From: Gaeumannomyces sp. JS-464
Taxonomy: Eukaryota; Ascomycota; Sordariomycetes; Magnaporthales; Magnaporthaceae
Length of the DNA: 64,000 nt
Direction: 5' to 3'
Assembly (NCBI GenBank): GCA_002197995.1
Contig: NGZR01000005.1
Location: 2,728,001 to 2,792,000, forward strand
In this document: positions 48,673-60,681 of the stretch, one piece after another
Layout: each line of letters starts with the position of its first letter
Numbering within the stretch: the stretch's first letter is position 1
Position numbers and translations under genes: made by a program
The notes under the pieces: generated by a model
Seen by the model: the letters and a program-made list of their open reading frames with translations, nothing else
The model's database searches: none
What the model was told of the DNA's origin: nothing

Positions 48673-50864
48673 ATGGGGTGGGTTCACAGGGCCAACGAGG
48701 CCGTCGCCAAATCGGCAGTGGGCCGCTGGTTCAAGCTCGAGGGCTCCGGCCACCCGAAGGAGCGCAAGGGCTCCTATTTTTTCACCGAACTCCGCGCCGG
48801 CCTTGCTACCTTCTTTGCTATGGCGTAGTAAGTACTTTGTTCGCGCCAGTGACGTGGAGAGAGGGGAGGCGAACAGTCATGGGATCGAGTTTTGCTGATG
48901 GCAACAACCCTCTTCTAGCATCATTGCTGTAAATGCGTCGATCGTGAGCGAGTCCGGCGGCACCTGCGTCTGCAAACAGCACTCCTTCGGATCCTATATG
49001 TATAAAAAACCAGGAGTATGCTCTCTGCAAGGTATGTCTGGCCAGGACTCTCGCGATCGCTCAGGGGTTGCCGCTATATCCGCCTTGGCCACGCCCCTGT
49101 TCCCTTTTTAAACCAAAGTCAAGCGCTAACCTGTGCCGCCGACCTAAACAGAACGAGATCAAGCGTGATCTGATTACAGCTACGGCTGCCATCTCGGCTC
49201 TGGGGACCTTCTTCATGGGTCTGCTCGCGAACCTCCCGGTCGGCATCGCGCCCGGCATGGGGCTCAACGCCTATTTCGCCTTTACCGTCGTCGGCTTCCA
49301 CGGCACCGGAACCGTGCCCTACAGCGTGGCCGTGACCGCCATCTTCGTCGAGGGCTTCATTTTCTTCGCGCTGGCCTTGTTGGGCATGCGTCAGTGGCTG
49401 GCCCGCGCGATCCCCCGCTCCATCAAGCTCGCCACCAGTGTCGGTATCGGACTCTTCCTGACCCTTATCGGGCTGACTTATGGGGAGGGCATCGGCCTCG
49501 TTTGGGGGGCATCTCCACGCCTACTGAGCTCGCGGGCTGCAGGCCAGGCGATCGGAAGGTCGCCGCAAACGGCGATCTGCTCGGCTGCCCGGACTACGCC
49601 AAGATGCGTAACCCGACCCTGTGGATTGGCATCTTCTGTGGCGGAATTTTCACAGTCCTCTTGATGATGTACCGCGTTAAAGGCGCCATCATCGCAGGCA
49701 TCATTCTCGTCTCCGTCATCTCGTGGCCCCGGGGCACCGACGTCACCTACTTCCCCTACACACCTGTTGGCGACAACAACTTCGAGTTCTTCCGCAAAGT
49801 CGTCGATTTCCACCCGATCAAACGCGTCCTCAACGTCCAGGAGTGGAGCATTGCTCAGTATGGTGGCCAGTTCGGGGTAAGCAGCTCCCCCAGCTTTGTT
49901 GTATAGGGAAGACACCCCCGGGAACGCTCTACTGACATCTTTGTAGCTGGCCTTGATCACGTTCCTATACGTGGATATTCTGGACTGCACCGGCACGCTT
50001 TACGCCATGGCCAGGCACGCGGACCTGATGGACCCCGTGACCCAGGACTTTGAGGGCTCCACGGTTGCCTATATGGTCGACTCGATCGCCATCTCCATCG
50101 GCGCCCTGTTCGGAACCCCACCTGTTACAGCCTTCATCGAGTCCGGTGCCGGCATCTCCGAGGGCGGTAAGACCGGCCTCACTGCCATGGTTACCGGCGT
50201 GTGCTTCTTCATTTCCATCTTCTTTGCGCCCATTTTCGCCTCGATCCCGCCGTGGGCTACGGGCTGTGTCCTGATCCTGGTCGGCTCGATGATGGTCCGC
50301 CACGTCAAGGACATCAACTGGGACTACATCCCCGATGCGGTCTGCAGCTTTGTGACTCTGGCTCTGAGTAAGTTGTCAAGGACTGCCTCCGGCCGATCTT
50401 GGATGAATGCAGAACCGACGCGCTGACCCCGACCCACTGTAGTGCCTTTCACTTACTCCATCGCCGACGGTCTTATCGCTGGTATCTGCCTGTACATTGT
50501 GATCAACACGCTGGTCTGGGTTGTCGAGAAGGCCTCTGGCGGCCGTCTCGTGCCACCCAACAAAGACAAGAAGGACCCCTGGACCTGGAGGATCCCGGGC
50601 GGTGTGCTGCCGCCCTGGCTCGTGCGCCTCTCCAAGGGCAAGCGCGACTTTTGGCGTGCCGACGACCGTTCCGTCTCCGAGGCACAGGCCGTCGGCACCA
50701 CCACTACTACCCAAGGCAGTGGCGTTCCGCTCCAGGAGGAGCACCACTTCGACACCAAGGGCTCCGCCGACTCGCCCGAGCGGAGAGCTTCGCCGGACCA
50801 TGGGTCTCAGAAGGAGCAGGGTACCGCTGGTGTTGCGGCACCTGAGGCACAAAAGGAGAAGTGA
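48673..50864 (+). CDS. azgA: AzgA-like purine (hypoxanthine/guanine/adenine) permease, two frame breaks
   Basis: Proton-coupled purine transporter of the NCS2/AzgA-like family in the plasma membrane. Five exons: introns 48828-48918, 49032-49151, 49877-49946 and 50368-50442, all GT-AG. Conserved blocks: AVNASIVSESGGTCVC, KRDLITATAAISALGTFFMG, LPVGIAPGMGLNAYFAF, FVEGFIFFALALLGMRQWLA, FLYVDILDCTGTLY, IGALFGTPPVTAFIESGAG and MPFTYSIADGLIAG. The membrane segments and hydrophilic C-terminal tail are as in the family. Frame breaks: about 49004-49009 (A run one long, before QEYALCKNEIKRDL) and about 49504-49509 (G run one short, before GISTPTELAGC). Confidence 0.88.
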
Positions 50865-51310
50865 TATCTCTGTTCTCGAGGGAGTTCCCTACCGACCAGG
50901 GCATCCCGTTATATTATAGATTCTTGGCCCGGAAAATATCACATCCTTGTTGACTCCAGGCTCTGTGGCACCGAACGAGAGAGTCTTTGATATTTCGGTC
51001 GGGCTGCTTTGTGTCAGCACGAGGCCACGGTACTTTTGTTTATGTATAGATTAAGTTGAATAGCCCAATAGGAAGCCTCTTAAGTTGCCATATCCGCTCC
51101 GAGCACCGAGACCACCAGACTTTGCATTCTCCCAAGTCCCCCATCCCATCACCCGCAGGGCTCCAAGACGTCGAGTCAAAGCCCTACAAATCCAGAAGGA
51201 GGGCTCCGTACGTGCCCTTGGTGGTGGTTTTGATACAGGCACTCCCGGGTCCGGGCCACCAAGACCGGAAGCATCGAGTTCATTCGATATGCCATCCTTG
51301 AGGGTGCACA
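50865..51310. other. Intergenic, no gene seen
   Basis: 3' region of the permease gene. Confidence 0.5.
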
Positions 51311-52500
51311 AACTCCCAGCAGGATGCTAAGGCTCTGCCTGACCAACATCGACGCCTCGACCTTCCTCACCGTCAAGGCCAGCATTCGAGACTCGGAGTT
51401 TCGAGCCCTGGCGCAAATCACCGTCAACCGCGCGCGGGGGGACCCCACTTGCCGCGGGCAAGCCACGATCGACAGGCTTCTCGACACGGCACCGCGATCC
51501 CGGTGGGAGCACCTTCTGCCCGGCGTCCTCTGCGCCGCGATCCCCGGGAGGACAGGCAGATGGTCTCGTTCTGACTCCAGCGGGGGTTTGACGTGAACGG
51601 GCGCTCGGCCTTGCATGGGACGACGCCTCTTCTCGATGCTGCTGCCTTGCCCAGCCCGCCACTGGACGTCGTTCGCCTCCTGTTACTAAGGGGATCTGAC
51701 GCCAACGCAAAGTGCGTCGGTCAAGGCTCTGCCATTGAGGGCTAGGTATACAGCGCGTAAGCCTTCTACACTGGTTTCTGTCTTTTGCTGATATGCTGCC
51801 CATCCCTCGCCTGGCGTCCGTTTTAATGGGTCAACAGCTAATCATTCGTCACATCTGAGTTATAGTGCATTTTGCAGCTAGAGATGCGGACACAGGGCCG
51901 GCTAGTCTTCTTCTTGCCACCAGTGCCGATACGGAGGCCAGGAATCGGAGGGGAGAAACTCCCCTGATCACCGCCGCCCACCGACCCGTCCTTCTCGCTG
52001 TTGCCCCTAGCCCGCCAGGGGAATGTTTGCGGCTATTGGCCGAAGCAACCACTAACATAGACGCGGTTGGCCTGTGGGGTCGGACGGCGCTCCACAGGCT
52101 GCCTTGGGCGTCCAAGCACAAGGGCTTCCTAGAGGTGGCGGTGCTTATTCTGGATAAGGAATCAGCGCCGAGATTCGGGGCCACCGGTACTAGACTGCAG
52201 ATGACCTCTTTTGAGCGTTTCGAGAGAAGTGACACCGACCGAGAGGATAGCGGCGACCGCCAAGCGCCAGCGCGAGAAGGCCTAGACCTCCCCGGACGAC
52301 GATGGTGAGGAAGTCGACTACGGGGAGCTGACGGCGATGATAAGGAAGTCGGATACGAGGGACTAGACGTCAAGATCCCAACTAAGCCCCAGCCCAAGAA
52401 GGCCTCAAGCACGGCGCCCTCGGCGACGCCCGACAACGGAGGCAAGGAGGACTATCACGCGTATAATTATATGGAGACGGATCTGGAGGGCCTTATGAGA
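51311..52500 (+). pseudogene. Ankyrin-repeat gene remnant
   Basis: Protein-like segments in at least three frames: RGETPLITAAHRPVLLAVA, WGRTALHRLPWASKHKGFL and TTPLLDAAALP...LDVVRLLLLRGSDANAK have the ankyrin TPLxxAA...VVxLLLxxGA pattern. They are separated by stops and frame changes, more than the single-base breaks seen in other genes. A degraded ankyrin protein, or a gene with introns plus several sequence errors; boundaries are approximate. Confidence 0.5.
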
Positions 52501-52701
52501 TGACACGAGATGTGGGGAACCGTCATACAAGGCGCCTATCCTAATCTCTTGCTTCCTCAACCAATGCATATGGGTTTGCCCATGATCTTACCGAGGAGCG
52601 GGATTTCGTTTCGGCTGGGAGATGCCCTTGACTAGAGAACGGGGAGATATTGCGAAGAGGCTTCTCCTCATAGGTACGAATGATAGTTGCCAGGCTCCTT
52701 G

Positions 52702-53686
52702 TCATGATTTCTTCGGCCTCCCTCTGGCTCTCACACCTTTAACAAAAGCGCAACTCTCAAAATGTGCCTCAAATTCCTGTCGAGCCATATCTCCCGCCGC
52801 CGCAGTGTCAGAGTCCACAGAGCCGCACGAGGCAGACATGGAGTGCCCACAAGGGCAAACGTACGGAGAGTAGACAGCTTCTGTGCGGCCAGAAGAGTTG
52901 TTTGTGATCGCGATGCCGGCATTTCGCGTAGCGTCGACGGCTCTGGCGCGGCACTTTCTAAGGTGCTGCCTAAAACTGTCCTTGCGTCCCAATTGCTTGC
53001 CACAGCGGCACTGGAACTGGCGGCTGAGATGTTTGGTTGATGTGTTGAGGTGGCGCAAGACGGATCCGGCGATCCTTAAAGTCGGAGCAGATAGCAAGTC
53101 CACACCAGTGGCGCTGTGATTTGTGGGCAGACCTAAGATGATCTCTGGTATTGTTGCAAACGGTCAGAGTTAGCCCGGTCCCTGACAAAGCCTGGAGATA
53201 ACGCCCGAGGACATGTGACAGGACTTACATTAGGTCGCTGGAATTTGCAAGTACCTTATGACACACTCCGCACTCCTTGGAGATCGTAGATGGGTGGTTC
53301 AGGGGTGGCGCCTCGCCCACGGTGGGCAGTAGCTGGGCTGGCGGATTAAACGGGGAAAGGTCAATGGTAGGCGGCGATGTTAAAGGTGGGAGAGTATCTG
53401 GAGTTGGTGTCTCGAAAACGGGTGGCGGGAGTTGTCCGGATAACACATCCAGCACGAGAGAGCCCAGGTCAGGCTCGGGGGCTTCAAAGTAGGGTGTGCC
53501 CCTTGGTGCCTGGTGCCCGTAGTATCCCAGTCGCTCAAGCCATTGGAACTCTGCTTGGAAGTTGTCACTGGTGAGTTGTTGTATAAACTGTTGCTGGCCC
53601 GTGATTTTGGAAGGCAAAAAGTCTTCCTGAGGAAGCATAATGAAAGAAGGGGGCGACATGGATAATGGTTGATATGGGTGTGGCAT
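52702..53686 (-). CDS. C2H2 zinc-finger protein, one frame break
   Basis: Putative DNA-binding protein. From the ATG at 53686 a Pro/Gln-rich N-terminal region (about 140 residues) leads into a finger CGVCHKVLANSSDL; an intron at 53145-53228 (GTAAGT...ACCAG) joins it to IDHLRSAHK, completing Cys-x2-Cys-x12-His-x4-His. A second finger-like segment (HWCGLAICSDFKDRRI, then LRHLNTSTKH) spans a frame break at about 53066, where one extra C is likely. A third, CRCGKQLGRKDSFRQHLRKC, follows, then a variable tail to 52702. Resembles orphan fungal C2H2 proteins; target unknown. Confidence 0.68.
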
Positions 53687-55477
53687 TCAACGCCGAAGGA
53701 CCTTGATGGGACGAAGGCTTGGGCTTGAGTTTTTGGATGTGGTATAAGCTTTGACGATACAGGCATGCAAGATGAACAAACCTGCTAACATGAGAGAGAC
53801 ACAGGCATGGCGTGGACCGGCATTGCGAGGCGAGGCAGATAATAAGCATGATCCAAGGCCTTGGCCAAGGTGAGTAGCGTGGGACCGACGATGCCTTCAG
53901 CACCAGAAAACGGCCGCCTGTCAGCCAATGCCGTCATACCTGGAGTGTAGCCTCTCGCAACAGGGGGCGGATGCCATGCTGGGCCCAAGGCCGTTTTTTC
54001 TTCTCGTTTCTGTGGTGTTGCTCCGACCTCGGCACTTGTCGTTTGCCAGGAACAGCACGCGCTGGCGAGGATCAAATGGTCCATCCGGGCTAGACCGCGC
54101 GGCAGATTTTTGTGGCTGACAGGGGTTAGGGGAGGCCACCCACAGACTCCGGATCCCGCTGACGGCCTGATTGGTCCAAACGTTCAGCGTCGAGGACGGT
54201 TGGACCCTACCGACGTCATCATGCAGAGAATCAGGGTCCTTTCGGGCGTTCGAGGGGTCTCGACTAGCTCCTCGTGCAGGAATGCCAGATTCACGCGATC
54301 GAACGCCGCATTGAGGCACTGCGATGCGAGGCTGCGGGAGCTGCCTGGCTGTCAGCGATGACGCGAAAGTCGTACGCTTTTCCGGCCCGGGCACAGCATC
54401 ATTGGATGGGCGATTCGGTGGACAGCTTATTCTGTGCCCGCCTGAGCCTTTCCAGGGGACTATTTGCGGTTTCAAGGCTGGATAATGGATGCAAACTGGG
54501 AAACTGGGAAGGAAGTGCCGGTATTCATTGCTCTCTGCGGGGTGTTCCGAAATGGCGCGGGTAGCAATTGAAAGGGAGAGGCGGGGTGATTGGAGTGCCT
54601 CTGCGGAGTTGATCGTCGCCTTCCCGTCCTTGGTCCATGGCAGAAGAGTGACACGACCCAATTATGACAAAGCGAAGGTGCGTGTAACAAAATCGCTGCG
54701 AATTGATCCATTTTTGCAAAGAGCAAACGAAAGAACGGTGTACCACCCCATGGGTAAACCGAGCTCTGCAAGACTAGACGCCCTTGCAGAGCTGTCCGTG
54801 CAGAGCTTGACGTTGGCGTTCAATGGCACCCAGCTTGGATCAAGGGTGTGTGGGGAGAGGGAATCATGGCACCACGGCCAACGCGCAGAACCCGATGGTG
54901 CGATCTTAAATCGAAGTGGAAATAAAGCTTCAAACGGCATCTCGATGGAAGACCTGCTAATGCCTCGAAGGGAGCCTAGCCTGGGGAATGACGATGTCAC
55001 GCCCACGAGTTTCCCATTGCTCTGAACGCCGGGGTTCCGCCAGTTCCGGCAACCAGCGGCCAAGTGGGGTTAGCAGGGGCGAGAGCCCAACTGCGCTATG
55101 CCCACACAACCATTAGCGTCTGCAGGAGCCCGCACGCTGACGCTGCCGCCTGATCATTCGACTTGGCGCTTGTCCCGACAACGGGGAAACGTGAACCCAT
55201 CGAATGCCACCTTGTATCGCCCTGCATTTATTCAATTACACGTCCCGGCAGCCTGTCAAGCGCCCGCGGGCGGAGGAGCCCACCGACGCCTAAACGCAAC
55301 AAAATTATCAGATTGATCTGATAAGCACCCTGCTGCCGGACATCTCGCTTCTCAGCGACATCCTGCCTTCTTTTGTCTCTCTCGCCTGCCTCCTGAGTCC
55401 TGTAAAGACTCCGAGTCGCTATTCTCTATGGCCATCAGCTCCTAGACTCCGACTACGAATTCCGGCAACGTTGGACC
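53687..55477. other. Intergenic, no supported gene; holds ferric-reductase promoter
   Basis: 1.8 kb. ORFs of 246 codons (53921-54661, -) and 178 codons (54489-55025, +) lack any domain and overlap. The inverted pair of ATCWGATAA sites at 55305-55324 lies 154 bp before the reductase ATG. Confidence 0.6.
55305..55324. promoter_or_regulatory. Inverted pair of SreA/SRE-type GATA sites upstream of ferric reductase
   Basis: TTATCAGAT at 55305-55313 and ATCTGATAA at 55316-55324: two exact ATCWGATAA matches in opposite orientation, two bases apart. Confidence 0.8.
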
Positions 55478-57619
55478 ATGGAAAGCATGCAGGCTGCAGA
55501 ACGGCTGCCGTGGTCGCTGCGAGGCCTGATCCAGGCTGCCGTCACCGCCACCCATAACCAAACAAATCCCATCCAGGACCCTCGGAACGGCGCATACGTC
55601 GCCGACCTGATTCGCACTCTGCTCGAGGGTCGCACAATCGTCGCCACATACAACATTGCTATGGTGCTCATGCTCCTCGCCTTCGCCGCTGCCCACTGGT
55701 ATCGAAGGCGCCGCGACAGGAGGAAATGGAGAGAACGCATTGCCCGTCTACGCGCCATCAGCGGAAATTATGGGACTTCGACGCCGACGGCCGTCGACAG
55801 CGACGCGTTTTCGTCGTCCAGCAGCACCATCAGCGGGACGGCGAGCCCTCTAGTGCCATACAAAGATGACACCCAAGAGGGCATTGACGCCGAACGACGT
55901 CCGCTGCTGCGCTTGCCCGTACGCTATCCATCTCGGGGCATCTTGGGAGGATTGAGGAGTTACAGGACTGCCTTCAGTCGGTTCCGCGGCTGGCTCGCAT
56001 ACCAGTCACGCCCCATTCCCATTATCAACCGCTCTCTGCCATCCAACGCAGTGTCAATCTTCGTCCTGGCCTGGGTTGCCATCAACGTGGTTTTCTTTCT
56101 TTTCCGCTGTCCGCTGGGCGGACCCTACTTTTTCGTGCCCGCCGACCGGGCTGGTCTCGTCTTCGTCGTCAACTTGCCCCTACTCTATCTCCTGGCCGCC
56201 AAGAACCAACCCATCAGGCTCCTGACCGGACGCTCATACGAAGCCTTGAACATCTTCCACAGACGAGTCGGAGAGCTGATGTGCTTCGCGGCGGTTGTGC
56301 ACATGGGCGGCATGCTGCTTTTCCAGTTCGTGCTGGCGCCTCCGTGGCTAAACCCGGTAACTCCGTGGCAGTACTTTACCCACCCGCTTATCCTGCTTGG
56401 CTTTGGAACCTTTGTTCCATACCAACTTTTATACCTTGCCTCGCTGGCATCGATTCGACAGCGGTGCTATGAGCTTTTTCTGGCTTCCCACGTCGTGCTT
56501 CAGCTGGTCGCGCTCGTGTTTCTTTTCTTTCATTTCCCAACTTCCCGTCCTTATGTTCTTCTCTCGCTCCTCATTTTTGTGCTTGACCGCGCTGTGTGGC
56601 GCCTGAAAGTCAAATCTGCCAGTCTGGATGCCGACGTTTGCATTCTCCAGGACGGCGAGGCACTCATGCTGTCTGCCGACTGGGACATCCCTTCTTCCTC
56701 GGCTTCTCCCAGCTCTTCGGGGCTTCGGTCTGCATTCTCGCGAGTCTTCCGCCACAAAGACATCACTGCTGGCTGGCGACCCACGGACCATGTGTTCCTT
56801 ACCGTCCCAGCCCTGGGTAGGACACATGCACTCCAGACACATCCCTTCACAATTGCATCTGGTGCCCCTTTCAGTCTCCCCCGACCTGAAGATGATGAAG
56901 TGGCCACACGGAGGAGAGATATCAATGTCACTGTCAGCAAACCCACGCATGCGTGGCTCAATCTTCTCATCCGGACGCACTCTGGCTTCACCAAGGATCT
57001 GCTTGAGCACGCACGCAGGCTAGGGCCGTCGACACCGTCGCCGTCCCTCCCTTCTGACCCCGTCCGTCTCCGCGTTCGGCTTGACGGGCCGTACGGCTCC
57101 TGCAAGGCCCTGGATATGCTCCGGGCCAGCGACACTGCCGTTCTCGTGGCTGGTGGAAGCGGGATTGCTGTGGTTTACAGCCTCGCCGCGGCTTTGTTGC
57201 TCGACGACCAACGGCTGTACAACTCCGGGGAGGCCAACCTGACAGATATGGAGGACGAACCGCCGTCGGCCCCTACTGCCGCAACTCGGCCGGGACGACA
57301 GCGCGTGCATCTCCTGTGGGTGAGGCGATCTCGTTCGCACGCGGACTGGATCCCGCATGAACGCCTGGACGAGCTGGTCGAGGCGGGGCTTGACCTCATC
57401 GTGCCGGAGCCGACGAACGAGGCCGGGAGGCCCGATACGGCGGGACTGGTGCGGGAGTGGATTTGCCAAAGCCAGGCATCCCCCGATACAGGGGCCGGTG
57501 GGGTCGGCGTCGTCGTTTCCGGGCCGGACGGCATGAACCGGGAGGTGCGCAACGTTTGCGCCGCCGCTATTGGAGACGGGGTTGATGTCAGGATCGCGGT
57601 GGAAAAGTTTGGGTGGTGA
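55478..57619 (+). CDS. FRE-type ferric/cupric reductase, transmembrane
   Basis: Intact, intronless, 713 aa. Plasma-membrane metalloreductase that passes electrons from NADPH through FAD and two haems to extracellular Fe(III) or Fe(III)-siderophores. A first membrane segment at about 53-73 is followed by a soluble loop; the ferric-reductase membrane domain spans about 190-370 with the four haem ligands His261 and His275 (FHRRVGELMCFAAVVHMGG) and His338 and His352 (LASHVVLQ, FFHF). FAD site HPFTIAS at 455-461; NADPH-binding parts DGPYG (536-540) and VAGGSGIAVVYSLA (557-570). Ends EKFGW. Two iron-GATA sites upstream suggest repression when iron is plentiful. A divergent NOX is unlikely given the FRE-like layout. 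Confidence 0.93.
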   Translation: MESMQAAERLPWSLRGLIQAAVTATHNQTNPIQDPRNGAYVADLIRTLLEGRTIVATYNIAMVLMLLAFAAAHWYRRRRDRRKWRERIARLRAISGNYGTSTPTAVDSDAFSSSSSTISGTASPLVPYKDDTQEGIDAERRPLLRLPVRYPSRGILGGLRSYRTAFSRFRGWLAYQSRPIPIINRSLPSNAVSIFVLAWVAINVVFFLFRCPLGGPYFFVPADRAGLVFVVNLPLLYLLAAKNQPIRLLTGRSYEALNIFHRRVGELMCFAAVVHMGGMLLFQFVLAPPWLNPVTPWQYFTHPLILLGFGTFVPYQLLYLASLASIRQRCYELFLASHVVLQLVALVFLFFHFPTSRPYVLLSLLIFVLDRAVWRLKVKSASLDADVCILQDGEALMLSADWDIPSSSASPSSSGLRSAFSRVFRHKDITAGWRPTDHVFLTVPALGRTHALQTHPFTIASGAPFSLPRPEDDEVATRRRDINVTVSKPTHAWLNLLIRTHSGFTKDLLEHARRLGPSTPSPSLPSDPVRLRVRLDGPYGSCKALDMLRASDTAVLVAGGSGIAVVYSLAAALLLDDQRLYNSGEANLTDMEDEPPSAPTAATRPGRQRVHLLWVRRSRSHADWIPHERLDELVEAGLDLIVPEPTNEAGRPDTAGLVREWICQSQASPDTGAGGVGVVVSGPDGMNREVRNVCAAAIGDGVDVRIAVEKFGW

Positions 57620-58552
57620 ACCAGGGTTCCTCATCTTTTCCGCCTCCGCTTGGCCCTTGGGTGCAGTTTACGGTGTTTGTCGCCAATCCAACCCCGCCCC
57701 TGCGCATTCTCCCCTCGCGCCCCCTATCTGCGCGCGCGGTAAGGCGTACTCATTCCGGCTGGGGCTATCTCCCTGACTACTGGCCGTTTGGATGATGACA
57801 AACGCGCGAAGTTTTTTGTAATCACTGTGCGGTCGGCGACCCCCAGCCGGCCCAACAGGCGGACCGACGGCGAGATTCCGAACTCCAACGGAAGACTGCA
57901 CAGCCAGAATTAACAGCTTCAAAGGGGGTGGATACGGTGCGAGTCTGCAACCGTCGTCTAGTTGTCAGATTGATTCCTGGTGTGCCGGTTGATCGGCGAT
58001 AGACGCTCCTTTGTTCGGCGTTAGGAGATTTGAAGGGAGCCAGGCGCAGAGGTAGCCAACACACGTAACACACATAATACATAGAAAGGGGCGTTTAGGA
58101 CAGCCGGGCGGTAGGATGGGGATGGCCGAGTATATCGCACGCTACACGCTACCTATATGCATTCCTCATACCTCGGAGTGCTCGCGCTGGTAAGCGCTTG
58201 ACGGGGCCGGGCTTTTGGCGGCTGCGTAATCCCGATGCACGGATTTAATGGAGCGCCATGAAGTCATGCCTCTGTCAATTACACCTTCCTCTATACGGCC
58301 GCCCGTTCCGGAATTCAGATCGTTAACTCCAGTAAAATCGACGGAGCGTGACTTGGACCACCCCAGGGAGACCTTTGAAACCCACTGCTTGCGAATGGCC
58401 CGATGTATTTAAACATGTATCCTGCCTCGTTCTCGGCGACATGAGGTTGCATCCACCACTCGATCACTCTCCTCTTTCCTAGCAGACAATCATCGCTTCT
58501 CTCCAGCTCCAGCTGCAAGCTCTCGGCCCTGAACCAGTGCTACGCAATCAAG
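57620..58552. other. Intergenic, no gene seen
   Basis: 0.9 kb between the reductase stop and the SDR start; nothing recognised. Confidence 0.6.
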
Positions 58553-59399
58553 ATGGCTCCCTCGACCATTATTTTGATCACTGGTGAGCCTCGACCGTCC
58601 TCCGGTGCGGCATTCAGAAGCTAATGGCAAGACAAACCCCAGGCGCCAACGTCGGCGTCGGCTTTGCATCCGCCAAGGTCATCGCCAGCGCCTCGGACAA
58701 GTTCCATGTCTTTGTGACAGGGCGCAGCCTCGAAAAAGCCCAGAACGCAGTCGCCAAGCTCGAGGCGACGGGCGAGCTCAAGGGCACCGTCTCGCCGCTG
58801 CAGCTCGACGTGACCGACCTTGCCTCGGTCGACGCCGCCGTCAAGGCCGTCGAAGCAAAGTTTGGCCGCCTCGACGTGCTCGTCAACAACGGCGCCCTCG
58901 GCTTCATCAAGAACGAGGCCGGCGAGGTGGTCTCGGACGCGGGCATCGAGGACGCCTTCAAGGCCGTGCTCATGACCAACGTCGCCGGCCCCTACACCGC
59001 GTCGCGCAAGTTCAGGCCGCTGCTCGCCAAGTCGGCGGACCCGCGCATCATCCACGTCTCGAGCGGCATGGGCTCGATCGCCAGCACCCCGCAGGCGGTC
59101 GCGGCCTACAAGCCCTTTGGCGAAAGCGGCATACCGTACGCCGTCAGCAAGGCCGCGCTGAACATGGTTTCGGTGGTCGAGAAGGTCGTCTTCCCGGAGC
59201 AGAAGACCAAGATCTTCGCCATGTGCCCGGGCTTTGTCGTCTCCGAGCTCCGCGGCAACTCCGAGGAGGCCCGCAGCGGCTGGGGTGGCGCCGGCGACCC
59301 CGCCGTCTCGGGGCAGACGATGCTTACCATCATCGAGGGCAAGCGTGATGCGGACGAGGGCAAGGGTGTTCTGCACAAGATGGCGTTTACCCTTGGTAA
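58553..59399 (+). CDS. Short-chain dehydrogenase/reductase (carbonyl-reductase-like), one frame break
   Basis: Classical SDR, about 260 aa. Exon 1 (ATG 58553) encodes APSTIILITG; intron 58584-58642 (GTGAGC...CCCAG, 59 nt) joins to ANVGVGFASAK, forming the cofactor motif. Then VFVTGRSLEKAQ, LDVTDLAS, LDVLVNNGALGF (the Asn-Asn-Gly motif), the catalytic Ser in IIHVSSGMGSI and Tyr-x-x-x-Lys in YAVSKAALN; FAMCPGFVVSEL follows. The last codons are out of frame: GG read as G at about 59379 hides the usual DGVYPW ending, with TAA at 59397-59399. Substrate unknown. Confidence 0.85.
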
Positions 59400-60681
59400 A
59401 GGATGTTTACTGCTAGAGCCTGGATCCGTGTGGGCATGGTGGGATTGACTGTGGACTCTTTTTTGGTTGGAATATTCACTCCCCAAGAAAGATCTGTATC
59501 ATAATGAACTGCTTAAATGTTAAAACGGGCAGAGGCGCATGAAGAATTCCGTTAAATTCTGCAAATTTCGATCTATTTAAACCTTTCTTTCCTTCAACAA
59601 GCAACCGGTCTTGGCGCTCGGCCTTCGGCTCGGGCCGGGCGATGCCGATAGAGTCTACATATCCAGGTGGTCCAAGTACTTGAACCAGCGTCCTGCATTT
59701 AGTGGCTAAAGCCAAGCCCGGGGAGTGTACCTTGACAAATGAAGAATAAATGACTTTGAGAACCGGCGTGTCGACTTCACCTGCACGGTAGCACCTCTAC
59801 TCCAACAGCTCACTCAGAAGGGTTGGTAGGAAGATGAGCCACTGAGCCCAGTGTGAGCACATTCAGAGAGTCTCATTCTACCGTATTTAGCCTAAACCTC
59901 AGCACCGCTCCTCATTCTCCCTTCCCGCTATTACCCCTGTCCCACGTGAGATCACGCCGTGCTCAACACAGCCAGATCCCCAATGCAAGCAGCTTGTCCC
60001 GTCGGGTGTTTGACGCTTCAACCAGCTGCAGCAAGACCAAGGCATCTCAAATACCCAACGAATCGTTTTGTCTGCGGTCCTCATCACCGTTGGCACTCGG
60101 ATCCTAGCTGGATGCGCACCAACCATGGTCAACGACCCCCCCAGTTCCCCGCACATGTACGGCCACCCCTTATCCGTACCCCCAAACCGCTCGGGCAACA
60201 GGCCAGCTTTTTTCGATGACACCTCGGGGTTGCAGACTCTGGAACTTCCACCAATGAGCGTCCTCCTGCATCACTCTCACATCACTTTCCCTGGCCACTA
60301 CCGCCGACCTGCAGCGCCACGGTGCACTCCAACCCCGGCCAAGGCCCGCATAGACCATTCTTGCAGGCCATCAATGGCCCGATGTAGTGGTGTGTCTATC
60401 CCAGGATACCATTCTCCCCACCGGTGCCGCTCCGGCATCTAGATACATGCACACTGATGCACAACGCCATGCGCGAGCTCCCATCCCGGCACCCGTGTGC
60501 CCTGTGATTGGGTGGTGAGTCGGGTGAGGGGGAATGCGGAGATGGAGCGGGGATGAAGCTGGTCTTGGAGTGCGCTTTTATAAGACGACCATCGACCTTT
60601 GTCCAGGGAGAATCTCGGTGGTGCCCTGGAGACATTCTCCAAAACACTCACAGTACCGACGGAGAACAGGATCACCCAACA
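59400..60681. other. Intergenic, no gene seen
   Basis: 1.3 kb upstream of the sugar permease; no supported ORF. Confidence 0.6.

Noticed and set aside
53921..54661. 246-codon minus-strand ORF
   Set aside because: Low-complexity, no recognisable motif, and overlaps opposite-strand ORFs of similar quality.
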